Origin: Actinoplanes italicus | GTDB lineage: Bacteria > Actinomycetota > Actinomycetes > Mycobacteriales > Micromonosporaceae | Direction of reading: 5' to 3' | Length of the DNA: 64,000 nucleotides | Assembly (NCBI RefSeq): GCF_003001815.1 | Contig: NZ_PVMZ01000022.1 | Span: forward strand, 124,001-188,000 | Shown here: positions 1-8,404 of the stretch, in pieces | How the letters are laid out: each line of letters begins with the position of its first letter | Numbering within the stretch: position 1 is the stretch's first letter | The notes under the pieces: generated by a model | The model's database searches: none | Told to the model about the DNA's origin: nothing | The model's input: only the letters and a program-made list of their open reading frames with translations | Position numbers and translations under genes: made by a program

Positions 1-247
1 ACACGGGCATCCGGCCGTTGCCCCGCGACTCGATCAGACCACGGCCCGTCAGCCGGGAAAGCGCCGCACGCGCGCTGGACTCGCTGATACCGAACTCCGC
101 CAGGATGGCGATGACCGCGCTGGACGGAAGCCCGGCCTCCGCGGAGTCCAGGTACTCGCCGAGGACGGTGGCCAGCAGGTGTTGCGGGCTCGAACCGGCC
201 TGCGACCGCGGAAGCCGGATCCCGGCGGCTCGCTCGTGGACGTTCAC
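1..247 (-). CDS. PaaX-like winged-helix regulator, N-terminal part
   Basis: This is the first 82 codons of a minus-strand gene that runs off the left edge. From the GTG at 247 the frame reads VNVHERAAGIRLPRSQAG, followed by a helix-turn-helix segment around residues 30-75 (AILAEFGISESSARAALSRL, then GLIESRGNGRMPV). That pattern fits the N-terminal domain of PaaX-family repressors, which control catabolic genes such as those for phenylacetate. The effector domain lies outside the window, so the ligand cannot be inferred. No strong ribosome-binding site is visible at the GTG, so the start is provisional. It lies 77 bases downstream of the end of the beta-helix gene and is probably a separate unit. 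Confidence 0.6.
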   Translation of the reverse strand, partial: MNVHERAAGIRLPRSQAGSSPQHLLATVLGEYLDSAEAGLPSSAVIAILAEFGISESSARAALSRLTGRGLIESRGNGRMPV

Positions 248-324
248 CGCCCCAGCTTGCCGCATCCGCCGGCACCCCGGCGGGCACGGCTGCCCGCCGG
301 GGTGCCGGCTAGAACGGTCGCGGC

Positions 325-2715
325 TCAGCTGCGCACGCTCCACCGCTGGTTCGTGCCTCCGTTGCACGTCCAGAGCAGGATCCTGGTCCCGTTGGCGGTG
401 CCGTTGCCGCTGGCGTCCACGCACAGTCCGGACTGCGCGCCGGTGATCGTCCCGTTGGCGTTGACGTTCCACTGCTGGTTGGCCTGGCCGTTGCAGTCCC
501 AGATGATCACTGGGGTGCCGTTGGCGGTACCGTTGCCGGACGCGTCGAGGCACTTGGTGCCGTACACCGTCAGCTGCCTGCCGGCCGTGTGCGTGAATCG
601 CTGGTTGGTCTGGCCGTTGCAGTCCCACAGCTGTGCCTGGGTGCCGTTGGCCGTACTGGAGCCGCTGATCTCGAGGCAGCGGCCGGACGCGGCGCCGACG
701 ATCTGCGCGTTGGCCGGCTGTGAGGTGCCGCTCTGCGGCCCGGCGGAGGCGATCACCGCCTGTGCTCCGGCGGGCCAGTTGCCGCCGCTGACGGTGACGT
801 TGCCGGACACCACGTTGCCCCGGTCGCCGTTGGTGACGTTGGTGCTGCCGTTGGCCGTCCAGTTGCCGGTGACCGTGAAGTTGCCCATGTTCTCGGCGAA
901 CCAGTAGTTGGCGGTGGCCCACGTCCCGGTCGCGGAGAGGACGTTGTTACGGGCGGTCCAGTACCGCGAGCCCTCGTCGAAGTAGATGCCGAAGTACCCG
1001 TTGGTACGCAGGCAGTGGTTGTCGCCGATCAGCCCGCCGGGGTTGGCCGACAGCGTGTAGATGCAGCCGCCGTCGTTCATCTGCTGCATCACGTCGTGGA
1101 CGTAGTTGCCGGTGAGCACGTTGTTCGCCGCGGTGGTCGCGGTGGAGTATCGCGGCTGATAGTTGTACAGCCCCCGGTCGGCGTAGTGGTTGCTGCCGCC
1201 CGCGTCGTTGGCTCCCCAGCCGTAGCCCATCGACATACCGGTGTACGGCAGGTTGTAGACCTCGTTGTGCGCGATCGTGGCACCGGCGACATACGTGGTC
1301 AGGACCGAGACGATGCCGCGGTGCTCGATGCCGAGATCGTGGATCCGGTTGTTGCTCACGGTGATGTTCCGGTTGGTCATCCGCTGATCGGAGGGGTGAT
1401 GCGCGTCGGCACGCACCCCTCCTACGACGATGCCGCCGGCCGAGTTGCGGGCGATCTCCGAGCGCGTGACGGTGATGTCGGCGGCGCCGAGCCCGACGCC
1501 GCTGCCGTGGGCGTTGGCGTCGTTGCCGATGCCGATCGCGGTCTGGCCCAGGTTGACGAACTGTGCGTCGGTGAAGGTGACGTTGTTGGCCGCGGACACC
1601 TGCACCGCGGCCGGCGACTGGGACCAGTGGGGCCGGGTGGCCTCGAACTGGGGGCAGCCGTTGTGGCACGACGTGAAGCCGGGCCAGCTCCAGTTGCCCG
1701 CGATGTAGGCGCCGGTCTGCTGGTCGGCGTAGCCCTGGTTGCTGCTCGGCCCGAGCCAGGTCGTGCCGGTGAACACGATGCCGGCGAAGGTGACGTGGTG
1801 CGCCGGAGTTGCGTACGTCCCCCCGATCTGGAGCAGGGACTCCAGCACCGGCAGTTCCACGCTGACGCTGTTCATGTTCTGCCCGGACAGCGGGATGTAG
1901 GACAGCGCACCGGTGCCGGGGTCCAGGTGCCACTCCCCCGGCGCGTCGAGGAACTCGTAGGCGTTGCTCAGATACAGCGGCCCGGCCCGGTGCGGACTGG
2001 TGAACGTGTCGTACCCGAAGTTGTTGTTGCTCCAGCCGGGCTGCTGCATGGTGATCTGGTTCCCGGCGATGTTCTGCACCGAGGTGTACCGATCGGTGAA
2101 CGAGCCGACGCTCTCCACCTGGACGCGGCTGTCGGCGGCGAGGTTGTTCAAATACGACAGGGCGCTGCTGGTGAACCTCAGCCCGGTGCTGTCCGCGGTG
2201 AAATCGCCGCGGTTGACCTGGGTGCGCGCCCGGGTGGCGATGGCGCCGTTGACATAGAGCTGCCGGCTGTCGCGGCCGGCGCCGACGTCGGCGCGCCAGA
2301 TGTTCTTCCCGGAGTCCGCCAGGGTCCATCCGGCGACCGACCGGGCGCCGCTGATCACGGGGCGGGCCGACGGTGCCGCCTGCCACAGGACGCGGTAGCC
2401 GTTCGCGCCGGAGTCGGCGGCGGTCAGGCGCAGCGGTGCGGACAGGCGGTACACGCCGTCGGCGAGCTGCACGACGATGTCTCCGGACATGGAGGCGGTG
2501 AGCGATCGTACGGCGGTCTGGGCGGCGGTCAGCGAGCACGGCTGGGTGCTGCTACAGCTGGAGCCGCTCCCAGCCGGTGCGGCGTAGAGGGTGGTGGTGG
2601 CGGCCCGGGCGGGGGTGGCCGAGGTCGCCATGACGACGGTGGTGGCGACGACCGTCAGCGCCGTCGTGGTGAGCCGGAAGAGAAGTCTCCGCGACGATGA
2701 GGGGGGTGCGGACAC
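325..2715 (-). CDS. Secreted parallel beta-helix protein with C-terminal ricin-B lectin
   Basis: A 796-residue exported protein, last gene of the sugar-uptake operon. The chosen GTG start is preceded by AAGGAG six bases upstream. A signal peptide occupies about residues 1-40, ending near ATPARA. The central 600 residues show recurring NxI and NxV turns of a right-handed parallel beta-helix (for example NRIHDLG, NEVYNLPYTGMSMGYGWG), a fold used by pectin- and polysaccharide-degrading enzymes. Residues about 671-796 are a ricin-B/CBM13 lectin with three QxW-type repeats (NQRF, NQQW, NQRW). A role in cutting or binding a plant or microbial polysaccharide outside the cell is inferred from fold and context; the exact glycosidase or lyase family is not recognised. 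Confidence 0.85.
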   Translation of the reverse strand: MSAPPSSSRRLLFRLTTTALTVVATTVVMATSATPARAATTTLYAAPAGSGSSCSSTQPCSLTAAQTAVRSLTASMSGDIVVQLADGVYRLSAPLRLTAADSGANGYRVLWQAAPSARPVISGARSVAGWTLADSGKNIWRADVGAGRDSRQLYVNGAIATRARTQVNRGDFTADSTGLRFTSSALSYLNNLAADSRVQVESVGSFTDRYTSVQNIAGNQITMQQPGWSNNNFGYDTFTSPHRAGPLYLSNAYEFLDAPGEWHLDPGTGALSYIPLSGQNMNSVSVELPVLESLLQIGGTYATPAHHVTFAGIVFTGTTWLGPSSNQGYADQQTGAYIAGNWSWPGFTSCHNGCPQFEATRPHWSQSPAAVQVSAANNVTFTDAQFVNLGQTAIGIGNDANAHGSGVGLGAADITVTRSEIARNSAGGIVVGGVRADAHHPSDQRMTNRNITVSNNRIHDLGIEHRGIVSVLTTYVAGATIAHNEVYNLPYTGMSMGYGWGANDAGGSNHYADRGLYNYQPRYSTATTAANNVLTGNYVHDVMQQMNDGGCIYTLSANPGGLIGDNHCLRTNGYFGIYFDEGSRYWTARNNVLSATGTWATANYWFAENMGNFTVTGNWTANGSTNVTNGDRGNVVSGNVTVSGGNWPAGAQAVIASAGPQSGTSQPANAQIVGAASGRCLEISGSSTANGTQAQLWDCNGQTNQRFTHTAGRQLTVYGTKCLDASGNGTANGTPVIIWDCNGQANQQWNVNANGTITGAQSGLCVDASGNGTANGTRILLWTCNGGTNQRWSVRS

Positions 2716-2725
2716 GGGTGTCTCC

Positions 2726-3898
2726 TTACCTGGGGATGAGACGGGCGGTTCCGTCCGGATCGGGCACCAGCCGATGCCCGGCCCGTTCCGGGCGTACGTG
2801 TGGGCCGTCCGCCGGCGCCGCCGGGATTCGCTGAGCGGCGGCCCGGATCGTCCGGTCGTCGACGCGGATGCCCAGACCCGGGGTGTCGCCGAGGACGAAG
2901 GCACCGTCCTCGACGTGCAGGTCCAGCGAGACACCGACGGGTGGGGTGAGGTCCTGCAACTCGCTGGTCAGATGATTGGGTACGCATGTCGCCGCGTGCA
3001 GGAGCCCGATCGGGCTGTTGCCGACCGGGCTCACCGGCAGGTCGTGGGCGTGGGCCAGGGTGGCGACCCGCAGGAAGTGGGTGACGCCCCAGACGGCGGC
3101 CGTCTGCACGATGTCGACCGCTCCGGCGGCGATGATCGAGCGGCACTGTTCGAGTCCGCTCAGGTTCTCCCCGGTGGCGACCGACGCCCGTACGCTGCGG
3201 GTGACCGCGGCCAGGCCCACGGTGTCCCAGCGCCGTACCGGCTCCTCGATCCAGATGAGATCGAGCGTGCGTTCAAGTTCGCTGACGTGGCGCACGGCCT
3301 GCTTGCGGGTCCACGCCTCGTTCACGTCGAGCATGAGGCCGGGCCGGCGTCCGTACGCCGCTTCGGTGAGCACGTCGCGGACCAGGCACAGCCGGTCCCG
3401 GTCGCGGTCGATGTCCAGGCCGCCCTTGAGTTTGGCGGCGCGCAGCCCGTGCCGGGCGTACACCTGGTAGGCGGCGGCGAGTTCGTCGTCGGTCAGCGCG
3501 ATGTCCAGGCCGGAGGCGTATGCGGGGATTCTCCGGTCGCGCCCGCCGAGCAGTCGCCACAGCGGCTGGCCGGCGGCTTTGGCCTTGATGTCCCACAGAG
3601 CGGTGTCCAGCGCGCCGATGGTGCCGAACACGGGGCCCGCGTGCCCGGCCTTGAAGGTGTGCCGCAGCATGCGGTCGTAGAGCGACGCGACGGCGCGGGG
3701 GTCCTCGCCCTCGATCGCGGCGAAGATGCGATCGATCTCGACGTGCGGGCCGAGGCCGACCCCGGAGATGCCCTCGTCGGTGTCCACGATGACGACGGGT
3801 ACCGGGACCACCCCGTCGGCGTAGACGCCGTTGGCGTCACCGACCGGACGTCCCCAGTGCTGCTCCGTGACCATTGTCCGATATCCGGTGATCCGCAT
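2726..3898 (-). CDS. Mandelate racemase/muconate-lactonising (enolase superfamily) enzyme
   Basis: A 390-residue enolase-superfamily protein: N-terminal capping domain about residues 1-120, then a modified TIM barrel. Visible active-site pieces are the KxK pair (K156 and K158 in AKLKGG) and three metal ligands: D191 in LDVNEAW, E218 in WIEEP and E244 in TGENLS. Members abstract a proton next to a carboxylate, typically as sugar-acid dehydratases or racemases. At the usual site of the second catalytic base the sequence reads PVGNSP (N294), so a mandelate-racemase-type His is not evident and the chemistry may be one-base. The gene starts one base after the upstream permease stop and ends 10 bases before the beta-helix gene. 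The substrate is probably derived from the imported sugar (inference). Confidence 0.85.
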   Translation of the reverse strand: MRITGYRTMVTEQHWGRPVGDANGVYADGVVPVPVVIVDTDEGISGVGLGPHVEIDRIFAAIEGEDPRAVASLYDRMLRHTFKAGHAGPVFGTIGALDTALWDIKAKAAGQPLWRLLGGRDRRIPAYASGLDIALTDDELAAAYQVYARHGLRAAKLKGGLDIDRDRDRLCLVRDVLTEAAYGRRPGLMLDVNEAWTRKQAVRHVSELERTLDLIWIEEPVRRWDTVGLAAVTRSVRASVATGENLSGLEQCRSIIAAGAVDIVQTAAVWGVTHFLRVATLAHAHDLPVSPVGNSPIGLLHAATCVPNHLTSELQDLTPPVGVSLDLHVEDGAFVLGDTPGLGIRVDDRTIRAAAQRIPAAPADGPHVRPERAGHRLVPDPDGTARLIPR

Positions 3899-3899
3899 G

Positions 3900-4727
3900 T
3901 CAGCCCTTCGTGGAGCCGGCGGCGACGCCGTCGGCGATCTGGCGCTGGAGGAAGAGATAGACGACGAGCACGGGAAGTGCGGCGATCAGGACTCCGGAGG
4001 CGAAGGTCGGTATGTCGGCGGAGTACTGCCCTCGGAGCGAGGTCACGCCGACCATGAGGGTGCGGTGCTCGGCCGAGGGCATCATCACCAGCGACATGAG
4101 CACGTCGTTCCAGCAGAAGAGGGCGTTGAGGATGCCCACCGACAGCAGGGCGGGGGCGCCGAGCGGGATCATGATCCGGCGGTAGACGCCGTAGACGCTG
4201 CTGCCGTCGATTCTGGCCGCGTCGATGACCTCCTGGGGGATGGTCCGGTAGTAGCTGGTCATCAGGAAGACCGTGAAGGGCAGGAACTGCGCGACATAGA
4301 CCAGGATCAGCCCCGGGTACGTGTCGATGAGCCCGGTGTCGGCCATGATCCGCGCGAGCGGAACCATGATCACTTGGAACGGGACGAAGAGCCCTGCCAG
4401 GCAGGCCAGGTACAGCACCGTGGAGCCACGGAAGCGCAGCCGGCTCAGGGCGAAACCCGCCATCGAGCCGAACAGCAGCAGGAGCAGCACGGACGCCGTC
4501 ACGACGATGAGGGAGTTGAGCAGATAGCGCCCCATCCCGACGCTGGTCCACGCGGTGGTGAGGTTCTGGCCGCGCAGCGTGTCGGCGAGTGCGAAGCGGT
4601 CGAGTACGTAGTCACGCCGGGTCTTCATGGCCACGTTCGCGGTGAACAGCAGGGGGTAGATGGTGGCCAGCGCGAGCAGCAGCATCGGAAGGGCGACGAG
4701 CCAGGTGGCCGGGCGGGTGCGGGACAT
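3900..4727 (-). CDS. Carbohydrate ABC transporter permease, MalG type
   Basis: A 275-residue inner-membrane permease with about six transmembrane segments. The first is LVALPMLLLALATIYPLLF. The EAA loop that contacts the ATPase reads DAARIDGSSVYGVYRRIMIP, as in MalG-family (CUT1) subunits. Its start overlaps the stop of the partner permease in a TGATG arrangement, so translation is probably coupled. The two permeases form the channel served by the binding protein encoded upstream. No ATPase gene is present in the operon; CUT1 systems in actinobacteria commonly borrow a shared MsiK-type ATPase encoded elsewhere. Confidence 0.92.
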   Translation of the reverse strand: MSRTRPATWLVALPMLLLALATIYPLLFTANVAMKTRRDYVLDRFALADTLRGQNLTTAWTSVGMGRYLLNSLIVVTASVLLLLLFGSMAGFALSRLRFRGSTVLYLACLAGLFVPFQVIMVPLARIMADTGLIDTYPGLILVYVAQFLPFTVFLMTSYYRTIPQEVIDAARIDGSSVYGVYRRIMIPLGAPALLSVGILNALFCWNDVLMSLVMMPSAEHRTLMVGVTSLRGQYSADIPTFASGVLIAALPVLVVYLFLQRQIADGVAAGSTKG

Positions 4728-5686
4728 CAGTCGTCCTTCCCGGCGCGTTGGAGCAGCGTGACCTGCAGCAGACCGACGACCAGCATGATCACGAAGAGGA
4801 CGGTCGAGGCGGCGGACGCGAGAGCCGGGCGGTTCATCTGGCCCTGCTGGGTCCAGATGTAGTACTCCGGCAGGTAGGTCGACCCCTCCGGACCACCGCT
4901 GGTCATCACGAAGAGCAGGCCGAACATCGAGGTCAGCATCCCGATCATGGTGGTGACGAAGACGAACTGGATGGTGCGGGCGAGGCTGGGGATGATCACG
5001 TGCCAGATCACCCGCGGCAGGGACGCCCCGTCGACCCGGGCCGCGTCCAGCAGCGCGGGGTCCAGGGTGGCGAAGCCGGCGAGGAACACCACCAGGGCCA
5101 TCCCGAAGGTGGCCCAGACATGCACGCCGACCACGGCGAAGATGGCGATGTCGGGGTCACCCAGCCAGTCCACCGGGCTGATTCCCAGGCCGCCGAGGAC
5201 GGCGTTGAGCGGGCCGTCGAAAGCCAGCAGGAGGTTGAAGATCGCTCCGATGATGACCGGTGAGAGGACTGCCGGGAAGAAGTAGACGCTGCGGTAGAGG
5301 CGATGCCCCGGCACTCGTAGATAAATGAAGGTGGCGAGCAGGCCGGGGATCGCCACGGCGATCGGTAGCAGCGCCACGAGCAGGCCGACGTTGCTCAGCG
5401 CGGTGCGGAACAGCGGATCCCCGATCAGCTCGCGATAGTTGTCGAGGCCGACCGCCGTCCCGTTGCGCTCGCCGTCGCCGGTGAAGGAGAAGTTCACGCC
5501 GAGCAGCAGGGGGTAGAGCCGCAACGCCAGGATGACGAGCGCGGTGGGGGCGATCAGCACGAACGGCGCGAGCCGCTCGGCCCACGAGCCCGGGACACGA
5601 CGGGGGGCTACGGGTTCGTGGGGCACCGGGCCGGTCCGTGGGGCCGCGGCCGCACGGACCGGCGGTTGCGCGCTTCCGGTCCGCAC
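4727..5686 (-). CDS. Carbohydrate ABC transporter permease, MalF type
   Basis: The inner-membrane partner of the MalG-type permease, about 300-320 residues with six transmembrane segments and an EAA loop (DAARVDGASLPRVIWHVIIP). The start is uncertain. The GTG at 5686 lies five bases after the binding-protein stop, with a weak GAG element, and gives 319 residues. A GTG at 5626 would give 299 residues, which is closer to the usual family length, but it has no visible ribosome-binding site. Either way the gene sits tightly between the binding-protein gene and the second permease gene. Confidence 0.9.
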   Translation of the reverse strand: MRTGSAQPPVRAAAAPRTGPVPHEPVAPRRVPGSWAERLAPFVLIAPTALVILALRLYPLLLGVNFSFTGDGERNGTAVGLDNYRELIGDPLFRTALSNVGLLVALLPIAVAIPGLLATFIYLRVPGHRLYRSVYFFPAVLSPVIIGAIFNLLLAFDGPLNAVLGGLGISPVDWLGDPDIAIFAVVGVHVWATFGMALVVFLAGFATLDPALLDAARVDGASLPRVIWHVIIPSLARTIQFVFVTTMIGMLTSMFGLLFVMTSGGPEGSTYLPEYYIWTQQGQMNRPALASAASTVLFVIMLVVGLLQVTLLQRAGKDD

Positions 5687-5691
5687 GGGTC

Positions 5692-6960
5692 TCAGGCGGT
5701 CTTGTCGGAGGCCGCCAGCTGCTGCACCACCTGATCGACGGTGATCGAGCCGCTGAGCAGTTGCTGGGACAGGCGCCCCATCAGGTCCAGGGTCTTGGAG
5801 GAGAGCGCCACGTGCAGGGCGGGCTTGCCGGTCTTGATGCCGGCGACGATGGTGGCCACGGCGGGCCCGCCGTCCGACACGTCGATCGTGGTGTCGGCCG
5901 CTATCGCGCCGGCTTCGGTGAAGAACGCCTTCAGCGCGTCTGTCGATGTCAGGGAACGCACCAGGTCGGCGGCGACTTGGGGGTTCTTCGTGGCCTTGGC
6001 CACGCCGTAACCGATGCCACCGTCGAAGGGCATGCTCGGGGTCACGCCGGTGGTGACGGTCGGAGCGGCCATGACGCCGAGCTCGCCGGGCGTCAGGAAC
6101 TCGTTGAAGTCCTTCCAGTGCCCCACGTCCGACATCAGGCCAATCACGTGTGCGGCCTTGCCGGACTGGAAGTGGGCGAAGGAGTCGTTGAACATCGCCG
6201 TCGAATTCGCGCCGTCGCTGTTCAGGCCCTTGTCCCCCGCCTGTTTCCACAGGTCGAAGATCTGCCTGACGTGTGGTGACCGCCAGTCCCGCTTACCGGC
6301 GATCCAGTCGTCGTACTCCTGGGCGGTGAGGGTTGCCGAGCCCAGGGCCGAGAGCCAGAACTGGATGCCGGCGCCCTCCTTGTTGCCGAGTGCGATGCAG
6401 TCGGCGCCGGCTTTGGTCACGGCGTTGCAGTCGGCGAGGAATTCGTCCCACGAGCCGGGTGGGGCGGCGGGGTCGAGGCCGGCCTTCCGGTAGAGCGCCT
6501 TGTTGTAGTAGATGGGATGGCCCTGCAGCGTGACGGGGCCGGCGTAGGTCTTGCCGTCCTTGCTGAAGGCGTCCCAGCCGGCCAGCCGCCCGCGGTCCTC
6601 GGCGAGGTAGCCGTCGAGCGGCACCAGCGCGTCGACCCGGTCGCGGATCTGCCCTCCGCCGTTGAACAGCATGACGTCCGGGCCCTTGCCGGACTGGATA
6701 GCCGCGCCTAGCAGCGTGTAGTACTGGTCGAACGGCTGCGCCACGAACTCGACGGTGACATCCGGATGCTTGCGGGCGAAGTCGGCCTTCGCCTTCTCCA
6801 CATAGGCCTTCGCGGACGGCTCCCCGGATTTCCAGTCCCAGACCACCAGCCGGTCGGCGGATCCGCCGGAGTTGGTGGCGCCGGGGCCGGACGCGCTGCC
6901 GCAGCCGGCCAGAGTCAGTGCGGTCACCAGTAGCGCTGACCACCCTGTGCGCACTTTCAT
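5692..6960 (-). CDS. Extracellular sugar-binding lipoprotein of ABC transporter
   Basis: A 422-residue solute-binding protein (SBP_bac_1, MalE/UgpB-like), first gene of the operon. The ATG follows GAGGAG. A lipoprotein signal peptide ends in the lipobox LAGC, with the lipidated Cys at position 20, so it is anchored outside the membrane. The body has the expected pattern (KPDVTVEFVAQPFDQYY-like stretch, PDVMLFNGGG, GWDAFSKDGKTYAGPV, YNKALYRKAGLDP). It captures a mono- or oligosaccharide for the two permeases encoded downstream. The promoter region contains a probable FadR-type operator (7019-7037), so induction through the divergent regulator is likely. Confidence 0.93.
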   Translation of the reverse strand: MKVRTGWSALLVTALTLAGCGSASGPGATNSGGSADRLVVWDWKSGEPSAKAYVEKAKADFARKHPDVTVEFVAQPFDQYYTLLGAAIQSGKGPDVMLFNGGGQIRDRVDALVPLDGYLAEDRGRLAGWDAFSKDGKTYAGPVTLQGHPIYYNKALYRKAGLDPAAPPGSWDEFLADCNAVTKAGADCIALGNKEGAGIQFWLSALGSATLTAQEYDDWIAGKRDWRSPHVRQIFDLWKQAGDKGLNSDGANSTAMFNDSFAHFQSGKAAHVIGLMSDVGHWKDFNEFLTPGELGVMAAPTVTTGVTPSMPFDGGIGYGVAKATKNPQVAADLVRSLTSTDALKAFFTEAGAIAADTTIDVSDGGPAVATIVAGIKTGKPALHVALSSKTLDLMGRLSQQLLSGSITVDQVVQQLAASDKTA

Positions 6961-7018
6961 CTCGTCTCCTCGGTAGGAGCGGCCGACGGACCGTCAGGGC
7001 CCGACCACGCTCGGAACG

Positions 7019-7037
7019 TAACTCGTATGACGTATGC
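7019..7037. promoter_or_regulatory. Candidate FadR-type operator, transporter operon side
   Basis: The site matches TAAnnCGTATGACGTnTGC and contains the GT-N3-AC core known for FadR-subfamily GntR regulators. It lies in the gap between the binding-protein gene and the divergent regulator gene. The same 19-bp pattern recurs at 8128-8146. Binding is inferred, not shown. Confidence 0.55.
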
Positions 7038-7038
7038 C

Positions 7039-7049
7039 GTCAATATGAC
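7039..7049. promoter_or_regulatory. Short dyad GTCA-N3-TGAC beside the operator
   Basis: A perfect 4+4 bp inverted repeat (GTCAATATGAC) immediately right of the 7019 operator, upstream of the regulator gene. It could be a second half-operator for autoregulation. Short dyads also arise by chance. Confidence 0.3.
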
Positions 7050-7100
7050 AGCCGTACACTGATGCGACGCCGCTTCCCGGCAAGCACTCCGGAGGGACCC

Positions 7101-7871
7101 ATGACGCCATCGCAGGACACGACTTTGGACGCCATGGCCAAGCCGGCCTGGGCCCGACGGCCGAGCAACCTCGCCAAAGCCCTCACCGCGGAACTGGTGG
7201 AGCGCATCGTCCGCAACGTCTACCCGTCCGGCACGCCGCTACCGCCCGAGCCGGTCCTCTGCGAGACCTTCTCGGTCAGCCGGACCGTCGTCCGGGAAGC
7301 GGTGAAGATCCTTCAGGAGAAGGGGCTCGTCCAGGTCCGGCAGGGTGCCGGGACTTCGGTGACCCCGTCATCGCAGTGGGACATGCTCGACGAGCTCGTA
7401 CTCATGGCGACGATTGCCGAGGACGACTCCCTGGCCATCCTCGACGACGTCGTCGTCACCCGGCGGCTGCTGGAATCGGACATGGCGAACGTCGCCGCCC
7501 GTACCGCCGGCCCGGAGGTCGTTCAGCGACTGGGCGCCATGGTCGACCGGATGGACGAACTCGTCGGCGATCACATCGTCTACCAGGAGCACGACCGGCT
7601 CTTCCACGATGCGATCATGCAGGCCTCGGGCAACCGCATCGCCCGCAGCGTCGTACGCGCGCTGGAAAGCCAGGTCGTCAACACCGCGCGGTACATGGGC
7701 CGCACGGAACGCTCGCTGTGTGTGGCATCCAACCGGGGACACCGGCGCATCTATGAACGGATCGCCGCCCAGGATCCGCAAGGCGCGGCCGAAGCGATGT
7801 TCACCCACATCACCGAGGCCTGGATCGTCCGTCGCAGCGGCTCCGGCGAGACCACCCGCCTCGACCGCTGA
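7101..7871 (+). CDS. GntR-family (FadR subfamily) transcriptional regulator
   Basis: A 256-residue regulator. The ATG is chosen because GGAGGG lies four bases upstream. Residues about 20-85 form the winged helix-turn-helix (LPPEPVLCETFSVSRTVVRE, then QEKGLVQVRQGAGTSV). The C-terminal all-helical FCD domain shows its metal-site residues, including the EHDRLFHDAIMQASGN stretch and the later RGHRRIYERI. FCD regulators sense small carboxylates or sugar acids. Transcribed away from the transporter operon, it is the obvious candidate for the shared sites at 7019 and 8128. The enolase-type enzyme in the operon makes a sugar acid a plausible inducer (inference). Confidence 0.92.
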   Translation: MTPSQDTTLDAMAKPAWARRPSNLAKALTAELVERIVRNVYPSGTPLPPEPVLCETFSVSRTVVREAVKILQEKGLVQVRQGAGTSVTPSSQWDMLDELVLMATIAEDDSLAILDDVVVTRRLLESDMANVAARTAGPEVVQRLGAMVDRMDELVGDHIVYQEHDRLFHDAIMQASGNRIARSVVRALESQVVNTARYMGRTERSLCVASNRGHRRIYERIAAQDPQGAAEAMFTHITEAWIVRRSGSGETTRLDR

Positions 7872-8404
7872 CCGGCTGCCCGGACGAACGTCGAGCGACC
7901 GCATACTCAGCCGACCCGGATCAGGCGCCGTCGACGGCAATCACCGGACCGGCGTTCCAGGAGAACACCCGCATCCCTGGTGGCAGCTTGTCGAGGATGG
8001 CGGCTCAACGACGAGGGCATGTACGCTCCGGCCTTTGTGATCGCTAACATCGTGACTCCGGGACAGCGGGATCCGGGGCACTGCGGTGGCACGCAGCCTG
8101 CTGAGCAGCAGGGCTAGCAAAGCTGCATAAGACGTATGACGTTTGCTCGCAAAAGATTAGATCTACATTTCCAGCATGTCAAGGAACGACGGTGCAGCAT
8201 TTGTTTTCCAAAACCGATGAAAACAAATACCGAAAAACTGTAATGGCAACGTCCTTCATTTAGTCGCATTGACTCCCGGCGATCCCCGATCGCATGCTGG
8301 CCGCGTCGGCCACACCCCCCGCCCGGCATCCACCCGGCCCGTCACCGCCCCGCCGCCGTGCCCGCGCCGACGCGAACGCCATCCCCATCCCTCAGGGAGC
8401 ACCC
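7872..8404. other. Intergenic region with AT-rich promoter block
   Basis: No convincing gene. The right half (about 8147-8265) is strikingly AT-rich for this genome, with runs such as AAAAGATTAGATC and ATTTGTTTTCC. It lies just downstream of the candidate operator at 8128-8146. This is the likely promoter and leader of the esterase gene, whose start codon is at 8405. Confidence 0.6.
8128..8146. promoter_or_regulatory. Candidate FadR-type operator, esterase side
   Basis: This site agrees with 7019-7037 at 15 of 19 positions, including CGTATGACGT, and its core reads ACGT-ATG-ACGT, a perfect dyad with GT-N3-AC inside. It sits about 260 bases before the esterase start, next to the AT-rich block. 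It suggests co-regulation with the transporter operon. Confidence 0.55.

Noticed and set aside
1015..2700. Long plus-strand open frames opposite the beta-helix gene
   Set aside because: Typical high-GC antisense shadows with Val/Gly/Arg-rich, low-information protein.
325..2934. Longer start for the beta-helix gene up to 2934
   Set aside because: The extra residues overlap the coding sequence of the enolase-type gene and look like its shadow. The GTG at 2715 has a good ribosome-binding site.
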